64,000 nt of DNA from Streptomyces peucetius (GCF_025854275.1 NZ_CP107567.1:3348001-3412000), one strand, 5' to 3'; shown: positions 46,601 through 56,355, counted from the first letter of the stretch. Notes: generated from the sequence alone by a model not told the origin. A program made the numbers and translations.

Positions 46601-47428
46601 TCACAGGTACTGCGCGTACTCGTCCAGCGCGCGCAGGACCTCCGCCTCCTCCCCCGGTGGGAGTTGCAGGACGACCTCCGGCACGCCCAGTTCCGCGTAG
46701 TGGGCCAGTTTGCCCGCAGACGGGCGGACCGCGTACGGGACCACCTGGAGGGTCTTCGGGTCGCGGCCGGCCGCCTCCCAGGCGGCACGCAGTTGCGGCA
46801 TCGTCTCCGTGAGGCCGCGGCCGCCGATCGGCATCCAGCCGTCCGCGTACTCCGTGATGTGGGCGAACAGCTTCGGGCCCGCCGCGCCGCCGACCAGGGT
46901 GCGCGGGGTGCCGCCCGTCGGCTTGGGGAAGGCGGCGGACGGGCGGACCGAGCAGAACTCGCCCTTGTAGGGGGTGGGTTCGGCCGCCCACAGGGCGCGC
47001 ATCAGGCGCATCCGGTCCCGTACGAGCTCACGGCGGGCCGACCACTCGACGCCGTGGTCCGCGGCCTCCTCCTTGTTCCAGCCGAAGCCGACGCCCAGCG
47101 TGAAGCGGCCGCCGGAGACATGGTCCAGGGAGGCGATCTGCTTCGCCAGGGCGATCGGGTCGTGCTGGGCGACCAGGGTGATGCCCGTGCCGAGGGTGAG
47201 CGTCGAGGTCACCGCCGCCGCCTGGGCGAGGGCGACGAACGGGTCGAGGGTGCGGCCGTATTCGCGGGCGAGTTCGCCGCCCGCCGGGTGGCCCGTGGTG
47301 CGCTCCACCGGGATGTGGGTGTGCTCGGGGACGTACAGGCCGGCGAAGCCGCGCTGCTCCAGCTCGCGGGCCAGTCGCACCGGGCTGATCGTCTCGTCGG
47401 TGAGGAAGATCGTGGTCGAGATCCGCAT
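46601..47428 (-). CDS. LLM-class F420-dependent oxidoreductase
   Basis: 275 residues. ATG 47428 starts RISTTIFLTDETISPVRLAR; 14 upstream codons lack similarity. It is a luciferase-like TIM barrel: LARELEQRGFAGLYVPEHTH, VALAQAAAVTSTLTLGTGIT, LVAQHDPIALAKQIASLDHV, SGGRFTLGVGFGWNKEE. This subgroup (TIGR03619-like) is expected to use F420. Substrate unknown. It is divergent from the PHP hydrolase gene. Confidence 0.88.
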   Translation of the reverse strand: MRISTTIFLTDETISPVRLARELEQRGFAGLYVPEHTHIPVERTTGHPAGGELAREYGRTLDPFVALAQAAAVTSTLTLGTGITLVAQHDPIALAKQIASLDHVSGGRFTLGVGFGWNKEEAADHGVEWSARRELVRDRMRLMRALWAAEPTPYKGEFCSVRPSAAFPKPTGGTPRTLVGGAAGPKLFAHITEYADGWMPIGGRGLTETMPQLRAAWEAAGRDPKTLQVVPYAVRPSAGKLAHYAELGVPEVVLQLPPGEEAEVLRALDEYAQYL

Positions 47429-47577
47429 GCGTCCAACGTATTCCGTCGGAGGCGGTCCGTCTCCGGTCATGACCGCGTCGTCGGTCGAACCCCTTCCCTT
47501 GGCCGTGTGTTCACGGCTGAATACCAGGGTTCCGACTGCGTCACTGCAGCCTTCTCGACACCCTGGGGAGCCCCGGC

Positions 47578-49095
47578 ATGTGCAACGAGGAAGAACACGC
47601 GGGACACACGATGGCGCGGCGCGGGCTGCTCGTCACCGGCGCGGCCGCCGCCCTGACGCTCGGCACCGTGAGCTTCGCGAGCGCCGCGCCGCGCGACGGC
47701 GAGCGGCGGACCGAGGTCGTGCGCGGCACGCTGCCGCCCGGCTCGCCCGACTACGTCTATCTGCCCGTCGAAGTGCCGCGCGGGGTGCGGGAGATCCGCG
47801 TCTCCTACACGTACGAGAAACCGGCCGTCCCCGGCGGCACGCAGGGCAACGCCCTCGACATCGGCGTCTTCGACGAGCGGGGCACCGCGCTCGGCGGTGA
47901 CGGGTTCCGGGGCTGGTCGGGCGGCGCCCGCAGCGAATTCTTCATCCGCGCGGACGACGCGACCCCCGGCTACCTCCCCGGTCCCGTCCGCCCCGGCACG
48001 TGGCACATCGCGCTGGGCCCGTACACAGTGGCGCCGCAGGGGCTGGCCTACGAGGTCACGGTCACGCTCACCTACGGGTCCGCTCCGGAGCCTGCGACGC
48101 AGGTTTACCCGCCGGAGCGCGCCAAGGGGCGCGGGCGTGCCTGGTACCGGGGCGACTGCCACATCCACTCCTGGTACTCGGACGGCAGGCGCACCCCGGC
48201 GGAGATCGCCGCCCTCGCCCGCGCCGCCGGTCTCGACTTCATCAACTCCGCCGAGCACAACACCCATGCGTCGCACGCCCACTGGGCGGACGAGGTCGGT
48301 GACGACCTGTTGGTCCTGCTCGGCGAGGAGGTCACGACACGCAACGGGCACGTGGTGGCGCTCGGCACCGACCCCGGCACGTTCGTCGACTGGCGCTACC
48401 GCGCCCGTGACAACCGCTTCGGGCACTACGCCCGCGTGATCCGCCGGGCGGGCGGTCTCGTGGTCCCCGCGCATCCGCACGCCACCTGCATCGGCTGCAA
48501 CTGGAAGTTCGGCTTCGGCGAGGCCGACGCGGTGGAGGTCTGGAACGGGCCGTACACCCCCGACGACGAGGTGTCGCTCGCCGACTGGGACAGCGCGCTC
48601 GCGCTCGCCGTCCGCACCGGGAGGCGCTGGGTCCCCGCCATGGGCAGCAGCGACGCGCACCGCGACCCGGACCCGATCGGCACGCCGCAGACCGTGGTCC
48701 TCGCCGACGACCTGACCCGTGAGGCGGTTCTCGACGGCATTCGGGCCGGCCGGAGTTACGTCGCCGAGTCCAAGGACGTCTCCCTCGTGTTCTCCGCGAC
48801 GGGCGGACGCGGCCGGCACGCCGGCATCGGTGAGCGGCTGCGCGTGGACGACGCCGACCCGGTGACGGTGCGTCTGGAGATCACGGGCGCTCCGGGCTGC
48901 ACGGTCCGGTTCGTGACCGACCAGGGCGTGCTGCACACGGCCGCACTGCCCGCCTCGGGGACGGGCACGGTGGAGTGGCGTACGACCGCGCAGTACGCGG
49001 GCTATGTACGGGCCGAGGTGCGGCACGCACCCGTCGTGCCACCGCTGCCGGGTCCGCTCGCCGCGTTCACCAACCCGGTGTTCCTGGGGGGTTGA
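47578..49095 (+). CDS. Secreted CehA/McbA-type metallohydrolase (PHP domain)
   Basis: 505 residues from ATG 47578. A twin-arginine-like signal (TMARRGLLVTGAAAALTLGT) starts near residue 12; cleavage is expected after ASA (~35). A beta-sandwich domain (~45-180) precedes the PHP domain with D193-C-H195-I-H197-S, NSAEHNTH and the final SSDAHRDP metal ligands. CehA/McbA relatives hydrolyse carbamate or phosphoester substrates with three metal ions. It probably acts outside the membrane. The C-terminal ~110 residues are another beta domain. Confidence 0.85.
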   Translation: MCNEEEHAGHTMARRGLLVTGAAAALTLGTVSFASAAPRDGERRTEVVRGTLPPGSPDYVYLPVEVPRGVREIRVSYTYEKPAVPGGTQGNALDIGVFDERGTALGGDGFRGWSGGARSEFFIRADDATPGYLPGPVRPGTWHIALGPYTVAPQGLAYEVTVTLTYGSAPEPATQVYPPERAKGRGRAWYRGDCHIHSWYSDGRRTPAEIAALARAAGLDFINSAEHNTHASHAHWADEVGDDLLVLLGEEVTTRNGHVVALGTDPGTFVDWRYRARDNRFGHYARVIRRAGGLVVPAHPHATCIGCNWKFGFGEADAVEVWNGPYTPDDEVSLADWDSALALAVRTGRRWVPAMGSSDAHRDPDPIGTPQTVVLADDLTREAVLDGIRAGRSYVAESKDVSLVFSATGGRGRHAGIGERLRVDDADPVTVRLEITGAPGCTVRFVTDQGVLHTAALPASGTGTVEWRTTAQYAGYVRAEVRHAPVVPPLPGPLAAFTNPVFLGG

Positions 49096-49189
49096 CGAGG
49101 ACGGTGACGCTGGGGGAACACCGGCCGGCCGACGCCGCCGCCGGGAAAAGCCGGTGCGGCCGGCGCCCGTCGATCCCTAGGCTCCGGCC

Positions 49190-49564
49190 ATGGGATCCCT
49201 TGTGCGCCACATCACCATCGACTGCGCCGACGCCTACCGCCTGGCCACTTTCTGGGCCGCCGTGCTGGACGCCGAGGTCTCCGACGAGGACGCACCCGGT
49301 GACCCGGAGGCCCTGGTCGAGTCGAAGGGCGGGGCGCTGCTGTTCGTCACCGTCCCGGAGCCGAAGACGCTGAAGAACCGGGTCCACCTGGACATCGTGC
49401 CGACGGACCGCACCCGCGACGAGGAGGTGGACCGTCTGCTGGAGCTGGGAGCGACCCTGGTCGCCGACCACCGGGTCCCCGACGGCAGGGGCTGGGTGAC
49501 GCTCGCGGACCTGGAGGGCAACGAGTTCTGCGTGGAACGGGGCGAGGCGGAACGCGCGTCCTGA
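49190..49564 (+). CDS. VOC-family (glyoxalase-like) protein
   Basis: 124 residues from ATG 49190. Typical glyoxalase-like 'hydroxylase' repeat: VRHITIDCADAYRLATFWAA, VLDAEVSDED, NRVHLDIVPTDRTRDEEVDR, ELGATLVADHRVPDGRGWVT, LADLEGNEFCVER. Metal ligands are H8-like and the final E. Function not predictable. Its stop lies in the loop of the terminator that follows. Confidence 0.9.
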   Translation: MGSLVRHITIDCADAYRLATFWAAVLDAEVSDEDAPGDPEALVESKGGALLFVTVPEPKTLKNRVHLDIVPTDRTRDEEVDRLLELGATLVADHRVPDGRGWVTLADLEGNEFCVERGEAERAS

Positions 49565-49583
49565 GTCCCGGGACGCGCGTTCC
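49549..49583. terminator. Bidirectional terminator between convergent genes
   Basis: Perfect 13-bp arms 49549-49561 and 49571-49583 (GGAACGCGCGTCC and complement) with a 9-base loop that contains the VOC stop codon; a T/C-rich stretch follows. It serves the VOC gene and possibly the convergent permease gene. Confidence 0.8.
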
Positions 49584-49636
49584 GTCTCTTCACCGCCGGT
49601 GTGCGGCCCGCCGTGCGGGCTGCGCGAGGCGGCCCC

Positions 49637-51190
49637 TCAGCCGGCCAGTTCCAGCGCCGGTGTCTCCTTCGTCAGGACCTCGCCGCGGAAGAACGCCGGG
49701 CTGCGGCGCTGCATGAGGACCATGAGGACGACTCCGAGCAGGAGCAGGCCGACGCCGATGACGAAGACGGAGCCCATGCCGAGGACCGACGAGCCGGAGC
49801 CGTAGGCCGGGTCCCACATGTCGTAGAGGGTCTTGCCGAAGACGGCGGTGAGCATCAGGCCGCCGACGCCGGGCAGGACGCCCTTGACGAACAGGTTGGA
49901 GGTCGACCGGGTGAGCTCCTTGCGGAAGAACCAGACGCAGGCGAAGGCCGTGATCGAGTAGTAGAAGCAGATCATCAGGCCGAGGGCGTAGATGGTGTCG
50001 ACGAGGACGTTCTCGCTGACGAGGCTCATCACCGTGTAGAAGACGCCGGTGGCGACGCCCGCGGCCACGGTCGCGAGGCCGGGGGTCTTGAAGCGCGGGT
50101 GGACCTTGGCGAAGGCCTTGGGCATGGCGTCGTAGGCGCTCATCGCTAGGGCGGTACGGGCGACGGGGATGAAGGTGGTCTGCAGGCTCGCCGCGGCGGA
50201 TGCGAGGACCGCGACGAAGAGCAGGATGCCGAGGCCGGAGCCCATGATCGGGTCGGCCAGGACCGCGAACACGTTGTCGGAGGTGTCCGGGTTGCCGAGG
50301 CCGGTGCCCTCCTCGCCGATGCCGGCGTACATCTGCACGGCGATGGCGACCATCAGGTACGAGGCGACGATGACGACCATGGCGAGCATGGCGGAGCGGC
50401 CGGGGGTGCGGGAGCTGCCGACGCTCTCCTCGTTGATGGACAGGCAGGCGTCCCAGCCCCAGTAGATGAAGATCGAGAGGGAGAGCCCGGCGGTGAAGGC
50501 GGAGAAGGACTCGATGCCGAAGGGGTTCATCCAGGTCAGCGAGAAGTCCAGGGAGCCCGCCACCTCGTCGGACTTCATGACCGCCATGGCGGCGAAGATG
50601 ACGATGACGGTGAGCTGGAGCCCGACCAGGGCGTACTGGACCCACTTGGTCGCGGTGATGCCCCGGTAGCTGATAGCCGTGGCGACGGCGATGAAGGCGA
50701 GGGTGGTGAGGATGTGGACGGCCTTGTTGCCGTCGAGGGCGGCGACGCTGCCGCTGCCCGTGATCTCCCCGGCGGTGAGCCAGAAGAACGATGTGGCCAC
50801 GCCGGCGAGGTTGGAGAGGACCACGACGGTGGCGACCAGCAGGCCCCAGCCGCACATCCAGCCGATCCTGGGGCCGAAGGCTTTCACCGACCAGGTGAAC
50901 GAGGTGCCGCAGTCCGGCACCGCCTTGTTGAGCTCGCGGTACGCGAACGCCACGAGCAGCATCGGCAGAAAGCCCGCAAGGAAGATCGCGGGCATCTGGA
51001 GCCCGACTTCCGAGACGGTCGGGCCCAGGGTGGAGGTCAGGCAGTAAACGGGGGCGACGGTCGAGACGCCGATGACGGCTCCGCCCATCAGGCCGACGGA
51101 GTTCCCGCCGAGGCCCTTGGTGCGGACACCCCCGTCGGGGGCGCTCCGTACCGTGTCTCCTGCCTGTGGCCGCGCATCGAGCTGAGTCAT
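49637..51190 (-). CDS. APC-family amino-acid permease
   Basis: 517 residues. ATG 51190 is chosen (TQLDARPQ start); no Shine-Dalgarno is visible, so it may be leaderless. About 12 TM helices. APC patterns: GLMGGAVIGVSTVAPVYCLT, FAYRELNKAVPDCGTSFTWS, FIYWGWDACLSINEESVGSS and TTFIPVARTALAMSAYDAMP. Import of an amino acid or amine is likely. It lies downstream of the aldehyde dehydrogenase and deacylase genes on the same strand, so together they may take up and degrade an amino-acid-derived substrate. Confidence 0.9.
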   Translation of the reverse strand: MTQLDARPQAGDTVRSAPDGGVRTKGLGGNSVGLMGGAVIGVSTVAPVYCLTSTLGPTVSEVGLQMPAIFLAGFLPMLLVAFAYRELNKAVPDCGTSFTWSVKAFGPRIGWMCGWGLLVATVVVLSNLAGVATSFFWLTAGEITGSGSVAALDGNKAVHILTTLAFIAVATAISYRGITATKWVQYALVGLQLTVIVIFAAMAVMKSDEVAGSLDFSLTWMNPFGIESFSAFTAGLSLSIFIYWGWDACLSINEESVGSSRTPGRSAMLAMVVIVASYLMVAIAVQMYAGIGEEGTGLGNPDTSDNVFAVLADPIMGSGLGILLFVAVLASAAASLQTTFIPVARTALAMSAYDAMPKAFAKVHPRFKTPGLATVAAGVATGVFYTVMSLVSENVLVDTIYALGLMICFYYSITAFACVWFFRKELTRSTSNLFVKGVLPGVGGLMLTAVFGKTLYDMWDPAYGSGSSVLGMGSVFVIGVGLLLLGVVLMVLMQRRSPAFFRGEVLTKETPALELAG

Positions 51191-51452
51191 GAAGAGGACG
51201 TTAAGCGCTGCGGTTTCCACATCCGGAAGATCGAGATCCGGACGCGGGACGAGGGCTTCGGTTACGATTCGAAGGATGGATCGGACACATGATGAATGAT
51301 TGAAAGATGAACGGGCGTCACCGGCAGTACATCACGAGGTCACTCGCCTCCCTGTCCGGAATGCGAAAACCGCAGCGACACCCGTTTTGACCGGTTTCAA
51401 ATTTTCCCGCCTCTTTTTTCGGCCCCGACGGCACAAGGGCCGTGGCCCCTTC

Positions 51453-52904
51453 TCAGCCGGGCCAGACCAGCGCCTGGAGCTCGCTGTACGCATGCATGGC
51501 GTACGAGCCGACGTCCCGGCCCACGCCGCTGCGCCGGAAGCCGCCGAACGGCGCCTCCATGTTCCTGCCGACCGTGTTCACCCCGACGCCGCCCGACCGC
51601 AGCCGCCCGGCGATACGGAAGGCGCGGGCCACGTCGCCGGAGAAGACGTAGTCGATCAGGCCGTAGTCGCTGTCCCCGGCGAGCGCGACGCCCTCCTCCT
51701 CGTCGTCGAACGGAACGACGACCACCACCGGCCCGAAGATCTCCTCCCTTACGACCCGCATGTCCTTCGTGCAGTCGGCGAAGAGGGCCGGAGCCACGTA
51801 GAAGCCCCTGTCGTGCGCGGGGCGCCCGCCGCCGGTCACCGGACGCGCCCCCTCCTTGCGGCCCAGCTCGATGTACGCCTCCACCCGGTCGCGGTGCGCC
51901 GCCGAGATGACCGGGCCGACGACCGTCGCCGGGTCGGCCGGGTCGCCGATCCGCAGGGCGCGGGCGTAGGCGGCGAGGCCCTCGACCAGCCGGTCGTACA
52001 CCCCGCGCTGAGCGATCACGCGCGTCGGGGCCGTACAGATCTGGCCGCTGTAGAACGAGAACGTCGTGCCGATCCCGCGCACCGCCGCGCCGAGGTCCGC
52101 GTCGTCGAGGACCAGCGCCGCGCCCTTGCCGCCGAGCTCCATCAGCTGGCGCTTCATCCCACGGCCGCAGACCTCGGCGATCCGCTGCCCCACCGCCGTC
52201 GAACCGGTGAAGCTGACCATGTCGACGTCCGGCGACTCCACGGCCGCCTCCCCGACGGCCGCCGCGGAGCCCGTGACCACATTGACCGTGCCGGGCGGGG
52301 CGCCGGCCTCCTGAAGGGCCTCGGCCATCCGGTACACGGACAGCGGGTCCTGCGGGGCCGGCTTCACGACGACCGTGTTCCCCGCCGCCAGCGCGGGTGC
52401 GACCTTGCCCGCCGGGTTGGCCCACGGATTGTTGTACGAGGTGATGCAGGTGACCACGCCCACCGGGCGGCGTACGGCGACCGCGCCGAGGACGCCCGCC
52501 CTGCCCATCGGGCCCGCGGCGCTGATCTGCGGCGGCAGGGCCTGCTCGACCGGCTCCAGCGCGCCCCTGGCGTAGCGGCGGAACCGCGCCGCGGCGACCG
52601 CGACCTGCATACCGCGCGCGGTCGCCGTCGTCGCGCCGCTCTCCGCGCGGGCCAGCTCCGTGTGCGCCTCCAGATCACGCTGCACGACGGACGCGGCCCG
52701 GTCCAGGATCGCGGCGCGCTCCTCGGGTCTCATACGGGACCAGGCGGTGAACGCCTCGCGGGCGGCGGCCACCGCGTCGTCGACCTGGGCACGGCTCGCC
52801 TCGGGGGCGAGACCCACGACCTCCTCGGTGGCCGGGTCGATCACCTCGTAGTGGCCCTCGTCCGGTTCGACCCACTCACCGCCGATGAACAGCCGCTCCC
52901 TCAC
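51453..52904 (-). CDS. NAD(P)-dependent aldehyde dehydrogenase
   Basis: 483 residues from GTG 52904, overlapping the stop of the upstream deacylase gene (GTGA). It begins RERLFIGGEWVEPDEGHYEV. Catalytic residues are present: N in SYNNPWANP, E256 in MELGGKGAA and C290 in SGQICTAPTR. Oxidises an aldehyde to the acid in the cytosol. Translational coupling to the N-acyl-D-amino-acid deacylase indicates consecutive or linked steps of one pathway. The reading frame continues upstream but only as shadow of the deacylase gene. Confidence 0.92.
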   Translation of the reverse strand: MRERLFIGGEWVEPDEGHYEVIDPATEEVVGLAPEASRAQVDDAVAAAREAFTAWSRMRPEERAAILDRAASVVQRDLEAHTELARAESGATTATARGMQVAVAAARFRRYARGALEPVEQALPPQISAAGPMGRAGVLGAVAVRRPVGVVTCITSYNNPWANPAGKVAPALAAGNTVVVKPAPQDPLSVYRMAEALQEAGAPPGTVNVVTGSAAAVGEAAVESPDVDMVSFTGSTAVGQRIAEVCGRGMKRQLMELGGKGAALVLDDADLGAAVRGIGTTFSFYSGQICTAPTRVIAQRGVYDRLVEGLAAYARALRIGDPADPATVVGPVISAAHRDRVEAYIELGRKEGARPVTGGGRPAHDRGFYVAPALFADCTKDMRVVREEIFGPVVVVVPFDDEEEGVALAGDSDYGLIDYVFSGDVARAFRIAGRLRSGGVGVNTVGRNMEAPFGGFRRSGVGRDVGSYAMHAYSELQALVWPG

Positions 52905-54640
52905 CTGGTCGACACCGTCCTCGTGTCCCGGCCGGAGCGGAGCACCGTGCCCGGCACCGCCCCGGTGACCACGTCGTTCCGTATGGTCTCCACCCCGTTG
53001 ACGCGGACCGACACGATGCCGACCGCCTTCGCGTCCAGCCGCGGGCTGTCGCCCGGCAGATCGTGCACCAGCGTCGCCGGGCCCGCGTCGATGCGCTCCG
53101 GATCGAAGAGGACGAGATCCGCGTAGTGGCCCTTGACGACCCGGCCCCGGTCGCGCAGGCCGAAAAGGCGCGCCGGGTCGTCGGTGAGCATCTTCACCGC
53201 CGCCTCGAGCCCGACCAGTCTCCGGCCGCGCAGACAGTCGCCGAGGAACCGCGTCGTGTACGGGGCGCCGCACATCCGGTCCAGATGCGCGCCGGCGTCC
53301 GACCCGCCGAGCAGCACGTCCTCGTGCTGCCAGGTCTCGGCACGCAGGGCCCACGAGTCGGGGTCGTTGTCGGTGGGCATGGGCCACAGGACCGTGCGCA
53401 GATCGTCGGCGGCGCAGATCTCGACCAGGCACTCGAACGGGTCCTGGCCGCGCTCCGCGGCGATCTCACCGACGACCCGGCCGGTCAGGCCCGCGTTCCG
53501 CGGGGTGTACGTGTCCCCGATGACGTAACGGCCGAAGTGCGCGAGGCGGCGGAAGACGCCGGCCTCCCTGGAGTCGGCCCGCCGCAGCATCTCGGCCCGC
53601 ACGGCCGGATCACTCAGCTTTTCGATCCGCCGCGGCACGGGCAGCGACAGGATCTCGCCCCAGCCGGGGATCAGATTGAGAGCGCAGAACGTGCCCAGCG
53701 ACATGTTCATCGGCGTCAGGATCGGCATGGTGAGCGCGACGATCCGCCCACCGGCCTTACGGGCCCGCTCGGACGGGACCAGCTGGCGGGGCACGCGCTC
53801 GGGTACGGCGGCGTCGACGGTGAGCACGTTCCAGTTGAGCGGCCGTCCCGCGGCGGCGCTCATCTCGACGAGCAGATCGATCTCGTCGTCCTCGAACCGG
53901 TCGAGACAGCCGGCGACGATCGCCTCCAGCTGCGTCCCCTCGTGCTCGCCGACGGCCCTCGACAGGGCGAGCAGCTCCTCCGGGAGGGCGTGCCGGGAGG
54001 CGACGGGCCGGCCGTCACCGTCGGAGTGGGTCGAGGACTGGGTCGTCGACAGTCCCCACGCGCCGGCGTCCATGGCGTCGTGCAGCAGCGCCACCATCTC
54101 CTGGAGCTGCGCGGGGCTCGGCCGCCCGCCGATCGCGTCCGGGCCCATCACATGCCGGCGCAGCGCGCAGTGCCCCACCATGAATCCCGCGTTGACGGCT
54201 GTGCGGCCGTCGAGGGCGTCCAGGTACTCGCCGAAGGTGTGCCAGTTCCACGGGGCGCCCTGTTCGAGCGCCACGAGGGACATGCCCTCCACCTTCGACA
54301 TCATCCGGCGCGTGTAGTCGGCGTCACCGGGCCGGTTCGGGTTGAGGGGGGCGAGGGTGAAGCCGCAGTTGCCCCCGGCGACGGTCGTGACGCCGTGGTT
54401 CAGGGACGGGGTGGCGTACGGGTCCCAGAACAGCTGGGCGTCGTAGTGGGTGTGCGGATCGACGAACCCGGGGGCGAGGACGAGCCCGGTGGCGTCCTCG
54501 TCGGTCGCCGCCGCGGGAGCGTGTCCGGGCTCCGCGATGACGGCGATGCGGCCGTCGCCGCCGATGCCGACGTCCGCGGCGCGGGCGGGGGCGCCGGTGC
54601 CGTCGACGACGGTCGCGTTACGGATGAGGTGGGCGAGCAT
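52901..54640 (-). CDS. N-acyl-D-amino-acid deacylase/D-aminoacylase-family amidohydrolase
   Basis: 579 residues from ATG 54640. Amidohydrolase_3 features: LIRNATVVDGTGAPARAADV, APGFVDPHTHYDAQLFWDP (HxH metal site), GVTTVAGGNCGFTLAP, GHCALRRHVMG, LGGSDAGAHLDRMCGAPY (metal Asp) and KGHYADLVLFDPERI. Hydrolyses an N-acyl bond, releasing an amino acid or amine; stereochemistry cannot be read. The start of a unit with the aldehyde dehydrogenase and perhaps the permease. Confidence 0.9.
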   Translation of the reverse strand: MLAHLIRNATVVDGTGAPARAADVGIGGDGRIAVIAEPGHAPAAATDEDATGLVLAPGFVDPHTHYDAQLFWDPYATPSLNHGVTTVAGGNCGFTLAPLNPNRPGDADYTRRMMSKVEGMSLVALEQGAPWNWHTFGEYLDALDGRTAVNAGFMVGHCALRRHVMGPDAIGGRPSPAQLQEMVALLHDAMDAGAWGLSTTQSSTHSDGDGRPVASRHALPEELLALSRAVGEHEGTQLEAIVAGCLDRFEDDEIDLLVEMSAAAGRPLNWNVLTVDAAVPERVPRQLVPSERARKAGGRIVALTMPILTPMNMSLGTFCALNLIPGWGEILSLPVPRRIEKLSDPAVRAEMLRRADSREAGVFRRLAHFGRYVIGDTYTPRNAGLTGRVVGEIAAERGQDPFECLVEICAADDLRTVLWPMPTDNDPDSWALRAETWQHEDVLLGGSDAGAHLDRMCGAPYTTRFLGDCLRGRRLVGLEAAVKMLTDDPARLFGLRDRGRVVKGHYADLVLFDPERIDAGPATLVHDLPGDSPRLDAKAVGIVSVRVNGVETIRNDVVTGAVPGTVLRSGRDTRTVSTR

Positions 54641-55167
54641 GGCGTCCCCTTCTGCGCGTGCTGGGTGGGGCGGGCGGTGCGGGCGCCGTCGGCGCGGGCG
54701 GGCCGGTACGGGCGGCGGTCCGGGAAGACGCCGTCCGCGTGGTGGGGGCGGGGGTGGGCCGCTGCGCGGGGCCTTGCCCCCTCCCCGCCCCTTCCCGAAA
54801 CCGGGGGGCTCCGCCCCCCGGACCCCGGTGCCGCCCTGCGGGCGGTGTTCGGGCTCCGCCCTGAGACCCGGTCCACCCTGCGGGCGGCGTACCGCGCTTC
54901 GCGCGGTGGCCTCAATCTCCCCCTACGGCCTGGCGGCCGTGGGAGGTACCCCAGCCGGGCTGGATATGCCGCTGCGCGGCACCAGCCCGCCGGGCGGGGC
55001 ACATCCAGCCCCGCCGCCGATTGAGGCGCGGGGCTCGGGGCGGAGCCCCGACAAGACCGGCAAGTTCCAGCCCCTCCGGCGTTTGAGGCGCGGGGGCCCG
55101 GGGGCGGAGCCACGGGGAACGGGTCCGGGCGGAGCCCGGTTTCGGGAAGGGGCAGGCAGGGGAAAGG
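54641..55167. repeat. Intergenic repeat block, bounded by a 19-bp inverted repeat
   Basis: No gene. 54787-54805 and 55135-55153 are perfect inverted copies (GCCCCTTCCCGAAACCGGG). Inside are GGGGCGGAGCCCC-type hairpins, a pair of direct repeats containing TTGAGGCGCGGGG (about 55,020 and 55,082), and CATCCAGCCCCGCCG. These are the kind of dispersed intergenic repeats scattered in Streptomyces chromosomes. Confidence 0.75.
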
Positions 55168-56292
55168 TCACGCTCCCGCAGACTCGCGGAACCTCGTCGT
55201 CCGGTGGACCGGGTCCGTGTCGATCTGCGGGATCACGTGCTCGCCGATCAGCCGGATCGTCGTCATCGTGTCCTCGTACGACACCCCGATCGGCAGGCCG
55301 AACGACAACTGGTCCGCTCCCGCCTGCTCCCACCGTTTGCACTGCTGCAACACCTCCCCCGGGTCGCCGCAGATCATCAGTTCCTCGGATATCAGCAGCT
55401 CGATGATCTCCGCCGTGTACTCCGGCAGCAGCTCCGGCCATTCCGGGACGCCCTCCGGACGCGGGAAGGTGTCGTGGTAGCGGAACAGCAGCGACTGGAG
55501 GTAGTTGAGGCCGCCGGAGACCGCGATCCCGACGGCCTTGTCGTGTGTCTCCGCGCAGATCGCCGTCGACGTCACCATCACGTTGTCGTTGACGAACGCG
55601 CCGACCGCCTTCGCGTCCTTGACAGCCGTCTTGTACGACTCGAGGACCCACTCCATGTCGGAGACCTTCTGGACGCTGAAGCCCAGCACCCCGAGGCCCT
55701 TCTTGCCGGCCATGGCGTACGAAGACGGCGACCCGGCGGCGTACCACATCGGCGGGTGGGCGGGCCCGTACGGTTTCGGGAGGACCTTCCGCGGCGGCAG
55801 CGACCAGTGCTTGCCCCGGAACCCGGCGTACTCGTCCTGGAGCCACATCTTGGGGAACTCGGCGATCGTCTCTTCCCAGATCTCCTTGGTGTGGTTCATG
55901 TCGGTGATGCCCGGCATGAATCCGAGGATCTCGTGCGACCCGGCGCCCCGCCCCGAGCCGAACTCGAAGCGGCCCTCCGACAGATGGTCGAGCATCGCGA
56001 CCTTCTCGGCGACCTTGACCGGGTGGTTGACGGGCGCGAGGGGGTTGAAGATCCCTGATCCCAGGTGGATCCGATCCGTGGCATGCGCGAGGTAGCCGAG
56101 GAAGACGTCGTTGGCCGACAGATGGGAGTACTCCTCCAGGAAGTGGTGCTCGGAGGCCCAGGCGTACTTGAACCCGGACCTGTCCGCCTGGATGACGTAC
56201 TCGGTCTCCTCCATCAGCGCCTTGTGCTCGGCGAGCGGGTCGGTCTCGGCGCGCTTGCCGAGGTAGCCCTGAACAAAGAGCCCGAATTCCAC
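55168..56292 (-). CDS. LLM-class flavin-dependent oxidoreductase
   Basis: 374 residues from GTG 56292 with AAGGCGG upstream. Bacterial luciferase-like barrel: EFGLFVQGYLGKRAETDPLA, YVIQADRSGFKYAWASEHHF, LSANDVFLGYLAHATDRIHL, HLSEGRFEFGSGRGAGSHEI, GVLGFSVQKV. It may use FMNH2 or F420; substrate unknown. Two palindromes of the shared type lie upstream (56341-56355 and 56403-56417), the nearer 49 bp before the start, so repression by the common regulator is likely. Confidence 0.9.
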   Translation of the reverse strand: MEFGLFVQGYLGKRAETDPLAEHKALMEETEYVIQADRSGFKYAWASEHHFLEEYSHLSANDVFLGYLAHATDRIHLGSGIFNPLAPVNHPVKVAEKVAMLDHLSEGRFEFGSGRGAGSHEILGFMPGITDMNHTKEIWEETIAEFPKMWLQDEYAGFRGKHWSLPPRKVLPKPYGPAHPPMWYAAGSPSSYAMAGKKGLGVLGFSVQKVSDMEWVLESYKTAVKDAKAVGAFVNDNVMVTSTAICAETHDKAVGIAVSGGLNYLQSLLFRYHDTFPRPEGVPEWPELLPEYTAEIIELLISEELMICGDPGEVLQQCKRWEQAGADQLSFGLPIGVSYEDTMTTIRLIGEHVIPQIDTDPVHRTTRFRESAGA

Positions 56293-56340
56293 AGGGATTC
56301 ACCGCCTTGTCGGTTCCGTCTGTTCCACTCACCGCAATAG

Positions 56341-56355
56341 ATGACGATCCGTCAG
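56341..56355. promoter_or_regulatory. Operator site of the shared type
   Basis: ATGACG-ATC-CGTCAG; inner TGACG/CGTCA arms are perfect. In the 121-bp gap upstream of the LLM gene. Confidence 0.7.
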
